Positions 42,429 to 52,100 of a stretch of DNA of 64,000 nt are shown piece after piece. The stretch comes from Pseudoalteromonas ulvae UL12 (GTDB lineage Bacteria; Pseudomonadota; Gammaproteobacteria; Enterobacterales; Alteromonadaceae). Numbering within the stretch: the first letter of the stretch is position 1; each line of letters starts with the position of its first letter. The notes beneath the pieces are model-generated. The model ran no database searches. It was given only the letters and a program-made list of their open reading frames with translations, and had not been told where the DNA came from. The DNA lies in contig NZ_AQHJ01000023.1 of the NCBI RefSeq assembly GCF_014925405.1, forward strand, positions 372,001-436,000. The letters are read 5' to 3'. The translations under genes were made by a program, and so were the position numbers.

Positions 42429-42979
42429 TACTGCACCTCTGCTTTAGTTGCATCAACATCGGGGGATTTCATTAACGTCAGCAAGACACGACAAAGCTGA
42501 GCTATCGCTTGCAGTAGCAAAGTAACAGGAAACAAGAAAAGCAACGTTTTTAAAAGATAGACACCTGGAATTCCACCCGCTTCGATGGATCCTTCTTTGA
42601 CTTGCCACGACTGCAGCACATAGTCATAACTTGACCATAAAATAAATACAGTGGTAGGAATTAACAGAAAAACAATACCGAAACAATCAACCCAAGCTTG
42701 CTTTGTTTGCGATAAGTGACGATACAATACGTCAACTCTGACATGTTCGTTATATTTAAGTGCATAACCGCACCCAAGCATAAAAACCGAGGCATGGATG
42801 TAGATGATGGATTCTTGCATAGCAATCCAACCTAAATTAAATACATACCGTAAAATAACTACTGAGGTCATAATGAGTACCATTAAGCAGGTACTCCAAG
42901 CTAAACATTGCCCAAGGCGTTCAGTGAACGAATCAAGATAACTCGCCACACTTAGAAGAGTTTTTCGCATATACATCAT
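42428..42979 (-). CDS. TRAP transporter small permease (DctQ family)
   Basis: A 183-residue protein with four predicted membrane helices (about 25-48, 58-78, 96-118, 140-162). The motif QESIIYIHASVFMLGCGYALKYNEHVRVD covers the conserved DctQ region with the NEHVRVD core; DctQ partners DctM. Possible starts are ATG 42979, 42976 or 42970; none has a clear ribosome site, so the exact N-terminus is uncertain. It is the first gene of the TRAP operon. Confidence 0.88.
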   Translation of the reverse strand: MMYMRKTLLSVASYLDSFTERLGQCLAWSTCLMVLIMTSVVILRYVFNLGWIAMQESIIYIHASVFMLGCGYALKYNEHVRVDVLYRHLSQTKQAWVDCFGIVFLLIPTTVFILWSSYDYVLQSWQVKEGSIEAGGIPGVYLLKTLLFLFPVTLLLQAIAQLCRVLLTLMKSPDVDATKAEVQ

Positions 42980-43033
42980 TTAAAATTAACAGCATACGCG
43001 AAAATCTAACATTTAAATAACGTCTAATAAACC

Positions 43034-43046
43034 TTTGTTAAACAAA
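43034..43046. promoter_or_regulatory. Palindrome upstream of the TRAP operon
   Basis: TTTGTTAAACAAA is a perfect 6+1+6 inverted repeat 55 bp before the first TRAP gene and just after bolA. It could be an operator of the transporter. No regulator gene is adjacent. Confidence 0.3.
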
Positions 43047-43071
43047 TCAGACGAGATCAGGAGTCACAAAT

Positions 43072-43395
43072 TTATAAGTGTGCACTCACTTTTTTAGAGC
43101 CACCTAAACAATTTGGTGATACCGGTGCTTGTTGATATAAATCTGTCCACTCATGAGGTGTGTATGTATGCAGTGCTAATGCGTGAATATGATTAGCCAG
43201 TTCATCAGCTAACACAGTATTGATTGCACGATGGCGTTGCAGTAGTCGCTGATTTGCAAAATCTTCCGTCACGATAATGACTTTAAAGTGAGACTCTAAG
43301 CCTGCACTGTGCATATGACTTTCGTTGATGACCTCTAAATGCTGGCAATTAAATTGTGCTATCAACTTTTCTTCTATTTGAATCTGCATTTGCAT
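43072..43395 (-). CDS. bolA: BolA family protein
   Basis: BolA proteins work with monothiol glutaredoxins in iron-sulfur handling and affect cell shape and stress responses. The 107 residues match BolA. Conserved elements include EVINESHMHSAGLESHFKVI, the RLLQRHRAINTVLADEL helix with the conserved RH(R)xIN, and IHALALHTYTPHEW. It lies in the same neighbourhood as yajG and ampG, which cluster with bolA in E. coli. AAGG precedes the ATG. Confidence 0.93.
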   Translation of the reverse strand: MQMQIQIEEKLIAQFNCQHLEVINESHMHSAGLESHFKVIIVTEDFANQRLLQRHRAINTVLADELANHIHALALHTYTPHEWTDLYQQAPVSPNCLGGSKKVSAHL

Positions 43396-43625
43396 GAGCT
43401 TAACCTTTTTAAATTCGTAGACCTACTTTAGCGCAAAAAAGCCGCTACTAGCGCTAATATTTTCACTTAACAAGGCAAGCCTTTGTCCGTAAAACAAAGA
43501 TTATTTTATTGTAAAAATCACTCAAGCTATAGCTAAAAATCGACTTTTGAATAATTAGTTTAAAATTTAACAACCTAAGGCAAACGTCGTACAAAATAAA
43601 AAATCAGCCACATCGAATGCTTATT

Positions 43626-44216
43626 TTATGGCATCACATACCGAAAGGTTAGATTCAAGCGCCCTGATAACACTTTGTTTTGTTTAGGTAAACTATGCTG
43701 ATAGTCTCGCTGTGCGCTGCCTTGCATAATCAAGCAATCACCATCAGACAAAGGTAAGTCTATGACTTGTTTTGTCTTTTTATTTCTAATCTTAAATAGC
43801 CGAGTTTCACCTAATGATAACGACGCGATTGTTGGGTTGATGCCGAGCTCAACTTCATCATCACTATGCCAGCCCATACTATCTTGACCCGTACGATACC
43901 AATTAACGAGCAGCGCATTAAAAGGTGTGTCACAAATCAAGCTCAGGCGCGCTTTGATCCCCAGTAAAGCTTGTGGCCAAGGGTTAGGTTGCATCAATAA
44001 CCCAGAATATTGATAAGAGGCTTGTGGATCACCAAAATAACACTGCAATCGAGGGATTGGGATTTGCTTACCAAACATTTGGATTTGAGGCTGTTGCCAT
44101 CGACAGTGATCAATCAAATGCTGGTATAGCGCCAATGACTTTTGCGAGCTAAGGGTGTTTTGATGATAAATAAACTCATTTGGTAAGGATTTGATCTTGG
44201 TGTTGAACAAAGGCAT
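43626..44216 (-). CDS. AlkB-like 2-oxoglutarate/Fe(II) dioxygenase
   Basis: An oxidative demethylase of the AlkB family that repairs alkylated DNA or RNA bases. From ATG 44216 (MPLFNTKIKSL) it has 196 residues. The iron ligands are His-x-Asp in MGWHSDDEVELG and the distal His in YQHSLPKQ. The 2-oxoglutarate Arg is in SGRLNLTFRYV. It resembles the short ALKBH2/3-like bacterial forms more than E. coli AlkB. A longer frame runs to 44270 into rlmG but has no ribosome site. It is divergent from rlmG with a 45-bp gap. Confidence 0.88.
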   Translation of the reverse strand: MPLFNTKIKSLPNEFIYHQNTLSSQKSLALYQHLIDHCRWQQPQIQMFGKQIPIPRLQCYFGDPQASYQYSGLLMQPNPWPQALLGIKARLSLICDTPFNALLVNWYRTGQDSMGWHSDDEVELGINPTIASLSLGETRLFKIRNKKTKQVIDLPLSDGDCLIMQGSAQRDYQHSLPKQNKVLSGRLNLTFRYVMP

Positions 44217-44261
44217 GTTAAAATCACTCTTATTCAGGGCGAGTACTCTATAAAGAAGATA

Positions 44262-45395
44262 ATGACACAAGCAACCTTAGGCACAAAAAATTTTATTCTC
44301 GAGCGTTTTCCATTAGATCAAAAAAATAGAAGCCTTCAAGCATGGGATTCTGCTGACGAGTATTTAATCGATTATATCAATGAACATCACGCAAACTGTC
44401 AAGATATTTTATTGCTAAACGATAGCTTTGGTGCGCTTGCTTGCTATTTTGCCAAACAAGGAAAACGATGCAATGCCATCACTGATTCCTATATTGCCCA
44501 ACAAGCCACTGTTCACAATTTAATTCAAAACAATTTAAATGCCGATGCGGTGACTTTTTTCGATAGCTTAGCAACCCCTAGCCAGCATTACGATCTTGTG
44601 CTTATTAAGCTGCCAAAAAACCTTGGTTATTTGAGCCATCAGCTCGCGACACTTAGTCAATTTCTTCCAGCTAATACTCCTGTAATTGCTGGCGGAAAAA
44701 CAAAAGATGTCCATAACTCAACTTCAGCCAACTTTGAGAAATTTATCGGCCCGACTCATACGAGTCTCGCAGTCAAAAAGTCTCGCTTAGTTATCAGTAC
44801 CTTTACCAAAACGCCATCACAAAGCCCCTACCCAATCTCATGGCCAATTGAAAAAACAGATTTGACGATTTTTAATCATGCCAATGTATTCTCAAGAGAC
44901 TCGCTCGACATCGGCGCACGCTTTTTTGCTAACTATCTACCTCAAGGTAAAAAAGCGCTTCAAATCGTCGATTTAGGCTGCGGTAATGGCGTTATTGGTT
45001 TGCAAACCCTAAAGCAAGCACCAGAAGCCCAACTTACGTTTGTCGACGAGTCCTTTATGGCAATCGCGTCGGCGCAGCTCAATATTGAACATAACGAGCC
45101 CGAAAAAATGGCCAACTGTCAGTTTATTCAAGGGGACTGCCTTACAGACCTTGATGATGAAAGCCAAGACATGGTGCTGTGTAATCCGCCATTTCATCAA
45201 TTACAAGCCGTTACTGACCATATCGCTCGACAAATGTTTAAAGATAGTTATCGCGTTTTGCGCCCAGGCGCAGAACTGCGAATTGTCGGAAATCGTCACC
45301 TTGATTATCATGAACAACTTAAATACCTATTTGGAAACTGTAAGCTACTTGGTTCAAATAAAAAGTTCGTGGTATTGAGTGCAAAAAAACGATAA
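44262..45395 (+). CDS. rlmG: 23S rRNA (guanine(1835)-N2)-methyltransferase RlmG
   Basis: RlmG methylates G1835 of 23S rRNA. The 377 residues show the duplicated methyltransferase layout of RsmC/RlmG: a degenerate N-terminal half (about 1-190) and an active C-terminal half with SAM loop VDLGCGNGVIGLQ near residue 236 and catalytic CNPPFHQ near 307. The N-terminus has PLDQKNRSLQAWDSADEYL, typical of RlmG. AAGAAG precedes the ATG. Confidence 0.93.
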   Translation: MTQATLGTKNFILERFPLDQKNRSLQAWDSADEYLIDYINEHHANCQDILLLNDSFGALACYFAKQGKRCNAITDSYIAQQATVHNLIQNNLNADAVTFFDSLATPSQHYDLVLIKLPKNLGYLSHQLATLSQFLPANTPVIAGGKTKDVHNSTSANFEKFIGPTHTSLAVKKSRLVISTFTKTPSQSPYPISWPIEKTDLTIFNHANVFSRDSLDIGARFFANYLPQGKKALQIVDLGCGNGVIGLQTLKQAPEAQLTFVDESFMAIASAQLNIEHNEPEKMANCQFIQGDCLTDLDDESQDMVLCNPPFHQLQAVTDHIARQMFKDSYRVLRPGAELRIVGNRHLDYHEQLKYLFGNCKLLGSNKKFVVLSAKKR

Positions 45396-45402
45396 TTAAC
45401 CT

Positions 45403-45454
45403 GTTGTTCAGCAAGCCTTCATATTCATAAATGATACTCTTGTCGCTGAACAAC
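45403..45454. repeat. 10-bp perfect inverted repeat upstream of yajG
   Basis: GTTGTTCAGC (45403-45412) and GCTGAACAAC (45445-45454) are exact reverse complements with a 32-nt spacer. The second arm ends 38 bp before the yajG ATG. It may be an operator pair or a transcript hairpin. No T run follows, so it is not a normal terminator for rlmG. Confidence 0.6.
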
Positions 45455-45492
45455 CATCTCAAGCTCGTTTGATTTTTTAAAAAAGGGTAATC

Positions 45493-46044
45493 ATGAAAAA
45501 AGTAATTCTAAGCCTCTGTTTATTAACTTTAGCAGCGTGTCAAAGTGCACCAAGCAATATAATCATTCAGCCAAACTACACAGCCACGGGTAATCAATTA
45601 ATAGGCAAGCAGTTTGATGTAAATGTGCGTGATGTTCGAGCCAGTAACAGTGCTTTAAAAGTGATCAACAAAGATGGGCCGACAACTGTTCCAAGTAATA
45701 ATTTGAGCCAAAGCTTGCACAAAACACTTATTGACGCACTGAAACGCCACGGTGCAAGTAGCGATACACAAACTAACAATCAGCTTGAATTAAAGATCCA
45801 TCAATTAGAAGCCATAGTGAAACAAGAAACGTTAAAATATCGCAGCGAATCAGTGATCGAGCTCGAATTAGTTATCAATCAAGGTAACCGACGCTTTGCC
45901 AAGTATTACAACGGCAATCAACAAAGTGAAGGCCCGCTTCTTCATGATAAAGCGCGAATAGAAAGCGATTTGAATACCTTGTTAGAGCAACTTATCTCAC
46001 GTATGGTAACCGACCAAGAGTTAAAACAATTTCTACAAGGTTAA
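45493..46044 (+). CDS. yajG: YajG-family lipoprotein
   Basis: An envelope lipoprotein of unknown role. The signal peptide ends at the lipobox LAACQSAPSN (Cys near residue 16). The 183-residue mature fold resembles E. coli YajG: an N-terminal beta region, NLSQSLHKTLIDALKRHG, and a C-terminal helix LNTLLEQLISRMVTDQELKQFL. Its neighbours fit the E. coli order yajG-ampG, here with a cyclophilin gene between. AAGGGTAA precedes the ATG. Confidence 0.83.
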   Translation: MKKVILSLCLLTLAACQSAPSNIIIQPNYTATGNQLIGKQFDVNVRDVRASNSALKVINKDGPTTVPSNNLSQSLHKTLIDALKRHGASSDTQTNNQLELKIHQLEAIVKQETLKYRSESVIELELVINQGNRRFAKYYNGNQQSEGPLLHDKARIESDLNTLLEQLISRMVTDQELKQFLQG

Positions 46045-46049
46045 GTACT

Positions 46050-46667
46050 ATGTTGTTCCGTACATTATTCATGGTGATTTTTTTCGTCAGCTCATTTTCG
46101 AGTCTAGCAGCGATTGAAGGGCGTTTTGTTCAAAAAGATAACTTGTTTCCACGCGTTAAAATAAGCACTAACTTTGGTGATATTTTACTCGAACTCGATC
46201 GCAGTAAAGCGCCAATCACAGCGAATAACTTTTTAACCTATGTGATGGATAATAGCTACAAAGGCACTATTTTTCATCGTGTTGAACGTAACGAAATCAA
46301 TGATACCGATTTTGTTATTCAAGGCGGTGGCTACGACACCAACTATGATGCTGTCGGTGAAAATGCCCCTATCTTTAACGAAAGTGGCAACGGTTTAAAA
46401 AATGATATGTATTCAGTAGCCATGGCTTATCAAGATAGTAAGCCACACACAGGTACACGCCAATTTTTCTTTAATATGGATAACAATGACCACCTCAATC
46501 CAGGGAAAGATTGGGGCTTTGCTGTTTTTGCGACAGTAATGGATGGCTATGAAACGCTAAATAAAATCATGGCTGTCAAAACTGATTACAACGAAAAAAT
46601 TGGCTACTCGTTTATCCCGGTAGAGCCTGTTGTCATTCTCGATGTTAAAGTCCTCGACCCACTATAA
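46050..46667 (+). CDS. Exported cyclophilin-type peptidyl-prolyl isomerase
   Basis: A 205-residue cyclophilin with an N-terminal signal peptide (about 1-21, SSFSSLAAIEG), so it is periplasmic. The core has VKISTNFGDILLELD, APITANNFLTYV, IFHRV (catalytic Arg), FVIQGGGYD, TGTRQFFFNM and FAVFATVMDG. The family catalyses proline cis-trans isomerisation in folding. It starts 5 bp after yajG with AAGG upstream, so the two are one operon. The closest named homologues are PpiA/PpiB; I do not choose between them. Confidence 0.9.
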   Translation: MLFRTLFMVIFFVSSFSSLAAIEGRFVQKDNLFPRVKISTNFGDILLELDRSKAPITANNFLTYVMDNSYKGTIFHRVERNEINDTDFVIQGGGYDTNYDAVGENAPIFNESGNGLKNDMYSVAMAYQDSKPHTGTRQFFFNMDNNDHLNPGKDWGFAVFATVMDGYETLNKIMAVKTDYNEKIGYSFIPVEPVVILDVKVLDPL

Positions 46668-46725
46668 CCTTTTTAGGGCTTGTTATTAAAAAAGGCCCAT
46701 TAAACTAAAAATAATAAGACTTGCC

Positions 46726-48126
46726 ATGAATAGTGCATTATCGCTCAAAGAATATTTTTCTTACTTCAAAGATAAACGATTAATAAACATCTTTATTTTT
46801 GGCATGGCAAGTGGCTTTCCCTGGGTCTTAATTGGCTCTGTAATGTCCGCATGGCTAAAAGATGAAGGACTTAGCCGCAGTACTATCGGCTTGTTTGGAT
46901 TGGTGTTTGGTGTCTACAGCATTAATTTTTTATGGTCCCCGCTCATTGACCGAATTAAGCTTCCTCTACTTTATAATTGGCTTGGACAACGTCGCAGTTG
47001 GATCTTCGTTTGCCAACTCATCATCATCATAGCGACTTTGAGTCTAGGTTTCATTGATATTAAACAACAACTCGCAACCGTTGCCCTGTTATGTTTTATC
47101 ATTGCCCTTGCTTCAGCTACACAAGATATCTCAATTGATGCGTTTAGGATTGACTCGTTAGCCGAACATGAAAGCTATAAAACAACCGCAGCTGCGGCCA
47201 TGGCCACTTCTGGATGGTGGTCTGGTTACGCTCTTTTAGGAGCTATCCCTTTTTACATAGCGGATATGCCAAATTGGCAGTGGTCTCAGGTTTATTTTAT
47301 TTTAGCCGGATTAATGGTGCTGATGTGTTTAAGCTTATTTTGGGCACAAGAACCGAAAACAAACCGCGATATCATTCAAGCTGAACTAGAACGTAATTAC
47401 CAATTAGCACTCCAGCAATCACAGCATCACATGGCGGCCTTACAAAAACCACTTGCATGGCTCATAGTGACATTAATTGAACCATTTAAATCCTTTTTCA
47501 GAAAAAATGGCGTGAAATCAGCTTTAGCTTTACTCGCGTTTATCTTTTTATTCAAAATCGGAGAAGCATTTTTAGCTCGAATGTCGATTGTCTTTTATAA
47601 AGAAATTGGCTTTAGCAATACACAAATCGCTAATTACTCTAAGCTTGGAACAGGCTTAATAACCATAGTATTTGCTTTTTTTGGCAGTATTTTCAATCAC
47701 AAATACGGGATAGTGAAAGGCTTAATGATCAGTGGCATTGCCATGGCAGCTTCTAACTTAATGTTTTCTTATATTGCGATTCAAGGCCCTAAAGAGCATT
47801 TGTATGCTATTGCAATCGTGATCGATGGATTTACTCAAGCTTGGTCTTTAGTGGCAATGGTTGCGTTTATTTCAATGCTCTGCGATCGCGCTTTTACCGC
47901 TACACATTACGCATTATTAGCATCGTTAGGTAATTTAGGAAGGACTGTGCTATCAAGTTATTCTGGCGTGGTCATTGACGATTGGTTAAACGGAAATTGG
48001 GCGTTATTCTTTGCCTTGACGGCTCTGATGGTGCTGCCATCGTTACTCTTTTTATGGTTAATCAGAGATAAACTCTACCAATTAGAAAATAACTTTCACG
48101 CTAATACCGCGACAACTGAAAAATAA
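46726..48126 (+). CDS. ampG: AmpG-like muropeptide permease (MFS)
   Basis: A 466-residue inner membrane protein with about 12-14 helices. AmpG imports anhydro-muropeptides for cell-wall recycling. Signature blocks are IFGMASGFPWVLIGSVMSAW, FLWSPLIDRI, GQRRSWIF and DISIDAFRIDSLAEHE. The gene follows yajG and a cyclophilin with a 58-bp gap. The ribosome site is weak. The assignment rests on sequence resemblance and on the bolA-yajG-ampG neighbourhood. Confidence 0.87.
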   Translation: MNSALSLKEYFSYFKDKRLINIFIFGMASGFPWVLIGSVMSAWLKDEGLSRSTIGLFGLVFGVYSINFLWSPLIDRIKLPLLYNWLGQRRSWIFVCQLIIIIATLSLGFIDIKQQLATVALLCFIIALASATQDISIDAFRIDSLAEHESYKTTAAAAMATSGWWSGYALLGAIPFYIADMPNWQWSQVYFILAGLMVLMCLSLFWAQEPKTNRDIIQAELERNYQLALQQSQHHMAALQKPLAWLIVTLIEPFKSFFRKNGVKSALALLAFIFLFKIGEAFLARMSIVFYKEIGFSNTQIANYSKLGTGLITIVFAFFGSIFNHKYGIVKGLMISGIAMAASNLMFSYIAIQGPKEHLYAIAIVIDGFTQAWSLVAMVAFISMLCDRAFTATHYALLASLGNLGRTVLSSYSGVVIDDWLNGNWALFFALTALMVLPSLLFLWLIRDKLYQLENNFHANTATTEK

Positions 48127-48160
48127 ATGCGTCCTTGCTAGGCTTATCCCTGTTTAAAAC

Positions 48161-48400
48161 TTATTCGCCTTTAAGCAGCGCTAAACCTTCAATTGGATCA
48201 ACTTCAAGTGCATGACAGTAGCGCATGAACTCGACAACATCTAGGCGACGTTCTTGGTTCTCAATTTTCCCAATGAATGAATGCGGTGTACCTAGAATTT
48301 GAGCTAAGCTACGCATTGTATGGCCTTTTTCTTGACGTTTGTCTTTTAACCATTTTGTTAAACGTCCGTTTTCTTCAGACGAGACAGTTTTACCCATCAT
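48161..48400 (-). CDS. Small XRE-type helix-turn-helix regulator
   Basis: A 79-residue protein that is nearly all HTH domain: LTKWLKDKRQEKGHTMRSL, then AQILGTPHSFIGKIENQERR as the recognition helix pair, and LDVVEFMRYCHALEVDP. Three ATG codons are close together. The one at 48400 lies 6 nt after AGGAG, whereas the one at 48406 abuts it. A 9-bp inverted repeat sits just behind its -10 TATACT, so autorepression is plausible. No toxin, phage or restriction gene lies next to it. Confidence 0.85.
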   Translation of the reverse strand: MMGKTVSSEENGRLTKWLKDKRQEKGHTMRSLAQILGTPHSFIGKIENQERRLDVVEFMRYCHALEVDPIEGLALLKGE

Positions 48401-48918
48401 ATACATCTCCTACTAGATGAATGTTACTAATAAAAATTAAATGAGAATGCCCCTTCTCATTTAAAGTATAACTAAAAGTGCATAATGAATGCCGCTTTTA
48501 GCAAATTCTGACTATTTAACCATAAGCCCAATATTAGGTATAGCCGTTTTTTTAATCTTTACCTAATTTAGGTTCTTATTAACATCTCATTTGCGATTAC
48601 TTTTCAAAATACGAACATTTAGCGGCAAAATTCCCGAATGTATTGACTATGTATGCATTTAAGGGATTTTCCTCAAAGGATACTAACACAGAAACCATAC
48701 AATTTTTGTGAGTTTTTAAGACTGTTTATTACAGTTAGTTTAACTATTTATAACAAAACTAAATAGACATCAGCGCGCTTAAATGAGCGATATCACCCTT
48801 TACCACGTATTAACACCCAGCCGAATGACTCTAACAATAAACACCCACCTCATCGCTAAACAACTGATATACTCAATGTTGATTATCAAATTATCTCTAT
48901 ACAGGTACTTGAATTGTT
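48401..48918. other. AT-rich intergenic region after ampG/XRE
   Basis: About 520 bp. At 48439-48462 it holds the palindrome of the XRE promoter, with -10 TATACT (plus-strand AGTATA, 48465-48470). Nothing convincing lies between about 48500 and 48900; a 68-residue frame from 48783 overlaps the next gene and looks unlike a protein. Confidence 0.5.
48439..48462. promoter_or_regulatory. Candidate operator of the XRE gene
   Basis: AAATGAGAA and TTCTCATTT form a perfect 9-bp inverted repeat with a 6-bp spacer TGCCCC. It lies just downstream of -10 TATACT on the minus strand and 39 bp before the start codon, where a dimeric repressor would block its own gene. Confidence 0.55.
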
Positions 48919-49089
48919 ATGATCCGATTAATGTTTTTATTACCCATTATTTTGTGCCTTGCTTGGTATTTTTTCTTAAAAGCAAATAATGTGACCATGA
49001 AAGAAGGGAGAAAAGGATTTTTTTATATTCTGGCATTTAGCGCAATTCTATTGGGGTTCTTTTCGATGATGATCTACATCACCCAATAA
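48919..49089 (+). CDS. Small two-helix membrane protein
   Basis: A 56-residue frame starting MIRLMFLLPIILCLAWYFFL. Helix 1 spans about 3-20, a short basic loop (KEGRKG) follows, and helix 2 spans about 34-54 (FFYILAFSAILLGFFSMM). The positive loop suggests both ends face the periplasm. The ribosome site is weak (CAGGTA). I recall no named family. The clean hydrophobic pattern and codon use support a real gene; it is too short for many gene finders. Confidence 0.6.
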   Translation: MIRLMFLLPIILCLAWYFFLKANNVTMKEGRKGFFYILAFSAILLGFFSMMIYITQ

Positions 49090-49114
49090 ACCTGAAAGAC
49101 ATGTGTTTTAAGAG

Positions 49115-49155
49115 GCGATTAATGACAGGCGGATTATCAAACCATCATTAATCGC
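49115..49155. terminator. Hairpin between the small gene and the RND pump
   Basis: An 11-bp perfect inverted repeat (GCGATTAATGA / TCATTAATCGC) with a 19-nt loop lies between two convergent genes. No T run follows in either direction, so terminator function is only likely from position. Confidence 0.5.
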
Positions 49156-49162
49156 GACATGA

Positions 49163-52100
49163 TTATGTTCTCTCTTTTGCGTTTACGCGTAATGCTAATA
49201 AACAGGGCGTTAAAATCAGCGTCAGCACAGTTGCAAAGGCCAACCCACCAGCCACAGCTGTCGATAATTGCACCCACCATTGCGTCGAAGGCGCACCAAT
49301 ATCAACCTGACGATTAAATAAATCAATATTAATTTGCAGCACCATCGGCATCAGGCCCAAAATCGTAGTCACAGTTGTCAATAATACGGGTCTGAGTCGC
49401 TGCGCACCTGTTCTTAAAATCGCCTCCCGCGGGGCAATCCCTTGTTGACATAAGACATTATAAGTATCAATCAAGACGATATTATTGTTTACAACAATCC
49501 CTGCAAGTGCAATGACGCCAATCCCCGACATAACAATACCAAAAGGTTGCTGTAAAATTAGCAGTCCAAGAAACACACCGACAGTAGAAAATACCACAGC
49601 GCTTAAAATTAAAAATGCTTGATAAAAGCTATTAAATTGCGTGACCAAAATAATACCCATCACAAATAACGCCACCAAAAATGCATTTTTCAAGAACACT
49701 TCTGACTCGTTTTGCTCTTCGTTCTCACCCCTGACTTTTAGTTTAACCCGAGGATCTAACCCTTGCGCTTCAAGTTGAGCTTGTAAACGTGGTAATGCCA
49801 TACTTAATAAGTATCCAGGTCGCATATCCGCATTCACTGAAACAACTCGGTGACTATCGACTCGGCGAACCGTATCAACCTTTTGTACCGCTTGACGTGC
49901 AACAAAGTGTGAAATGGGAATTTGGCCGTTGAGAGTGTTTATGCGTAAATTTTCTAAGCGGCCAAGATCTCTTTTATCAAATGGAAAACGAACGCGAATA
50001 TCAATTTCATCATCCACGTCGTCCGGGCGGTATTCACCTAACTTCAGTCCGTTAGTAATCATTTGCACGTTCGCACCAAGCATTGCAGCATCGGCTCCAA
50101 AACGCGCTGCATCAGCACGATTGATTTTTAATTGCCATTCGATTCCAGGTTTCGATCCTGTGTCATCAACATTTGTAAACGCGCCATCAGACTCAATTGC
50201 GAAGCGGATCCGTCGAGCTTCTTGCTCCAAAATATCAGGAAATTTTGAACTCAGCTCGATAGATAAATCTTTGCCGCCACCTGGGCCATTCTCATCTTTG
50301 CGCAGTTCAATTTCGACACCTGCTATATCGCTGGTCAAGGACATCGCCTCAGCGATAATATCATCCGCAGGAGCCCGTTGATCCCAATCTTTTAAATTCA
50401 AGCGCAACGTGCCCACTAAGTCTTTCCCGCCAGTTAACGAGTAGAGAGTTTTGATTCCATCCACAGTTAAAATTCGAGACTCCACATCTTCCATAATGGT
50501 ATTTTTTTCATAAATAGATAAATCACCAAACGAGCGGACTTTAATGTTTACGCCATTAGGCTCAACATCAGGAAAGTACTCAATGCCAAGCTTAGATTGC
50601 CCATAACCAATAAACACACACACAGCAAATCCGATAGCCCCAATCAAGACCAACCATGGTCGGCTGATTGCTGAGTCAAGCAGCCTGACATACCGACCAA
50701 CTAAACCATGAAGCTGCGTTAAATCGCCTTTTTCAGCAACAAGCAGTTCGTGTTTTTGTGACTCGGATAGCGCGTTGACTTTTCCCATTAAACTGCCCAG
50801 AGTCGGCACAAAAATAAGCGCCATCACCAGTGACGCACTGAGCGTTGCCATTAGAGTAATTGGGAGATACTTCATAAACTCCCCCATCATTCCCGGCCAA
50901 AAAATTAAAGGAGCGAAAGCCGCAAGGGTCGTGGCTGTAGAAGCAATAATCGGCCAAGCCATCCGCTTAGCGGCTAAGGCATAAGCTTGCCTACGATGCA
51001 TTCCCTCCCCCATCATACGATCAGCGAATTCAGTCACGACAATGGCCCCATCGACCAACATACCAACAGCCATAATTAGCGCAAAAAGCACGACGATATT
51101 AACCGTCATACCAAAAATTGAAATCACTAAAATGCCCGTTAAGAATGAGCCAGGGATCGCGACCCCAACCAAAAATGCTGCCCGCGAGCCCAAGATTGCA
51201 ATAATGACAATCACCACAAGTAATACAGCCGATAACACATTGTTTTGCAAATCATTGAGCATTTGTTCGACGTCAACAGACATATCACCGGTGTAATTAA
51301 CTTTAATATGATCAGGCCAGCGAGTTTGTGTTTCACTTACAACCGCTTTAACTTGCTTCACAGTATCAATAATGTTTTCACCGGTACGCTTTTTAACCTC
51401 GAGTGAGACCGCCTGTTCGCCATTAATTCGTGCAATGGTAATAGGATCTTTGTAAGCTCGGCGAATAACGGCTACATCCATAAAGCGTACGACTTTATCG
51501 CCGACAACTTTAACCGGTTGCTCCATTACATCTTGAATGGTTTCAAATACTGAAGGAATTTTAACGGCGAAGCGCCCTTTACCTGTATCCAATGTCCCCG
51601 CAGCAATGAGTCGATTATTATTGCTCAGCAACTGAAAAATATCGTTTTGGCTCAAGCCATAAGAGACCATTGCCAAAGGATCCACTTCAATTTCGACCAT
51701 ATCCTCACGATCACCGCCAATTTCAACTTCTAATACACTTGAAATGGCTTGAAGTTCATCTTTTAGTTGCCGCGCTAAAGTAAGCAATCCTCGCTCTGGT
51801 GCCTTTCCAGAAAGAGTGAGGGTAATGGTTGGCTGCTCATCTTCCATTAACACTTCATGCACCTCTGGTTCTTCTGATTCAGAAGGCAGTTTTGCTTTCG
51901 CTAACGAAACTTTATCACGCACATCTGCCAGTGCTTCTTTAGGATCCATTCCTGCGATAAATTCAAGTGTGACCGATGCATGCCCTTCACTGGCGACTGA
52001 GGTCATTTCTTTTACACCTTCAATCGCGCGCAACTCTATTTCCATCGGCCTGACAAGCAAACGCTCCGCATCTTCAGGCGAAATACCGTCATGAACAATC

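Noticed and set aside
48783..48989. 68-residue plus-strand frame in the gap after the XRE gene
   Set aside because: No ribosome site, odd composition, and it overlaps the better-supported two-helix gene in another frame.
49914..50381. 155-residue plus-strand frame antisense to the RND pump
   Set aside because: A shadow of the pump gene; Ser-rich composition typical of antisense frames and no independent support.
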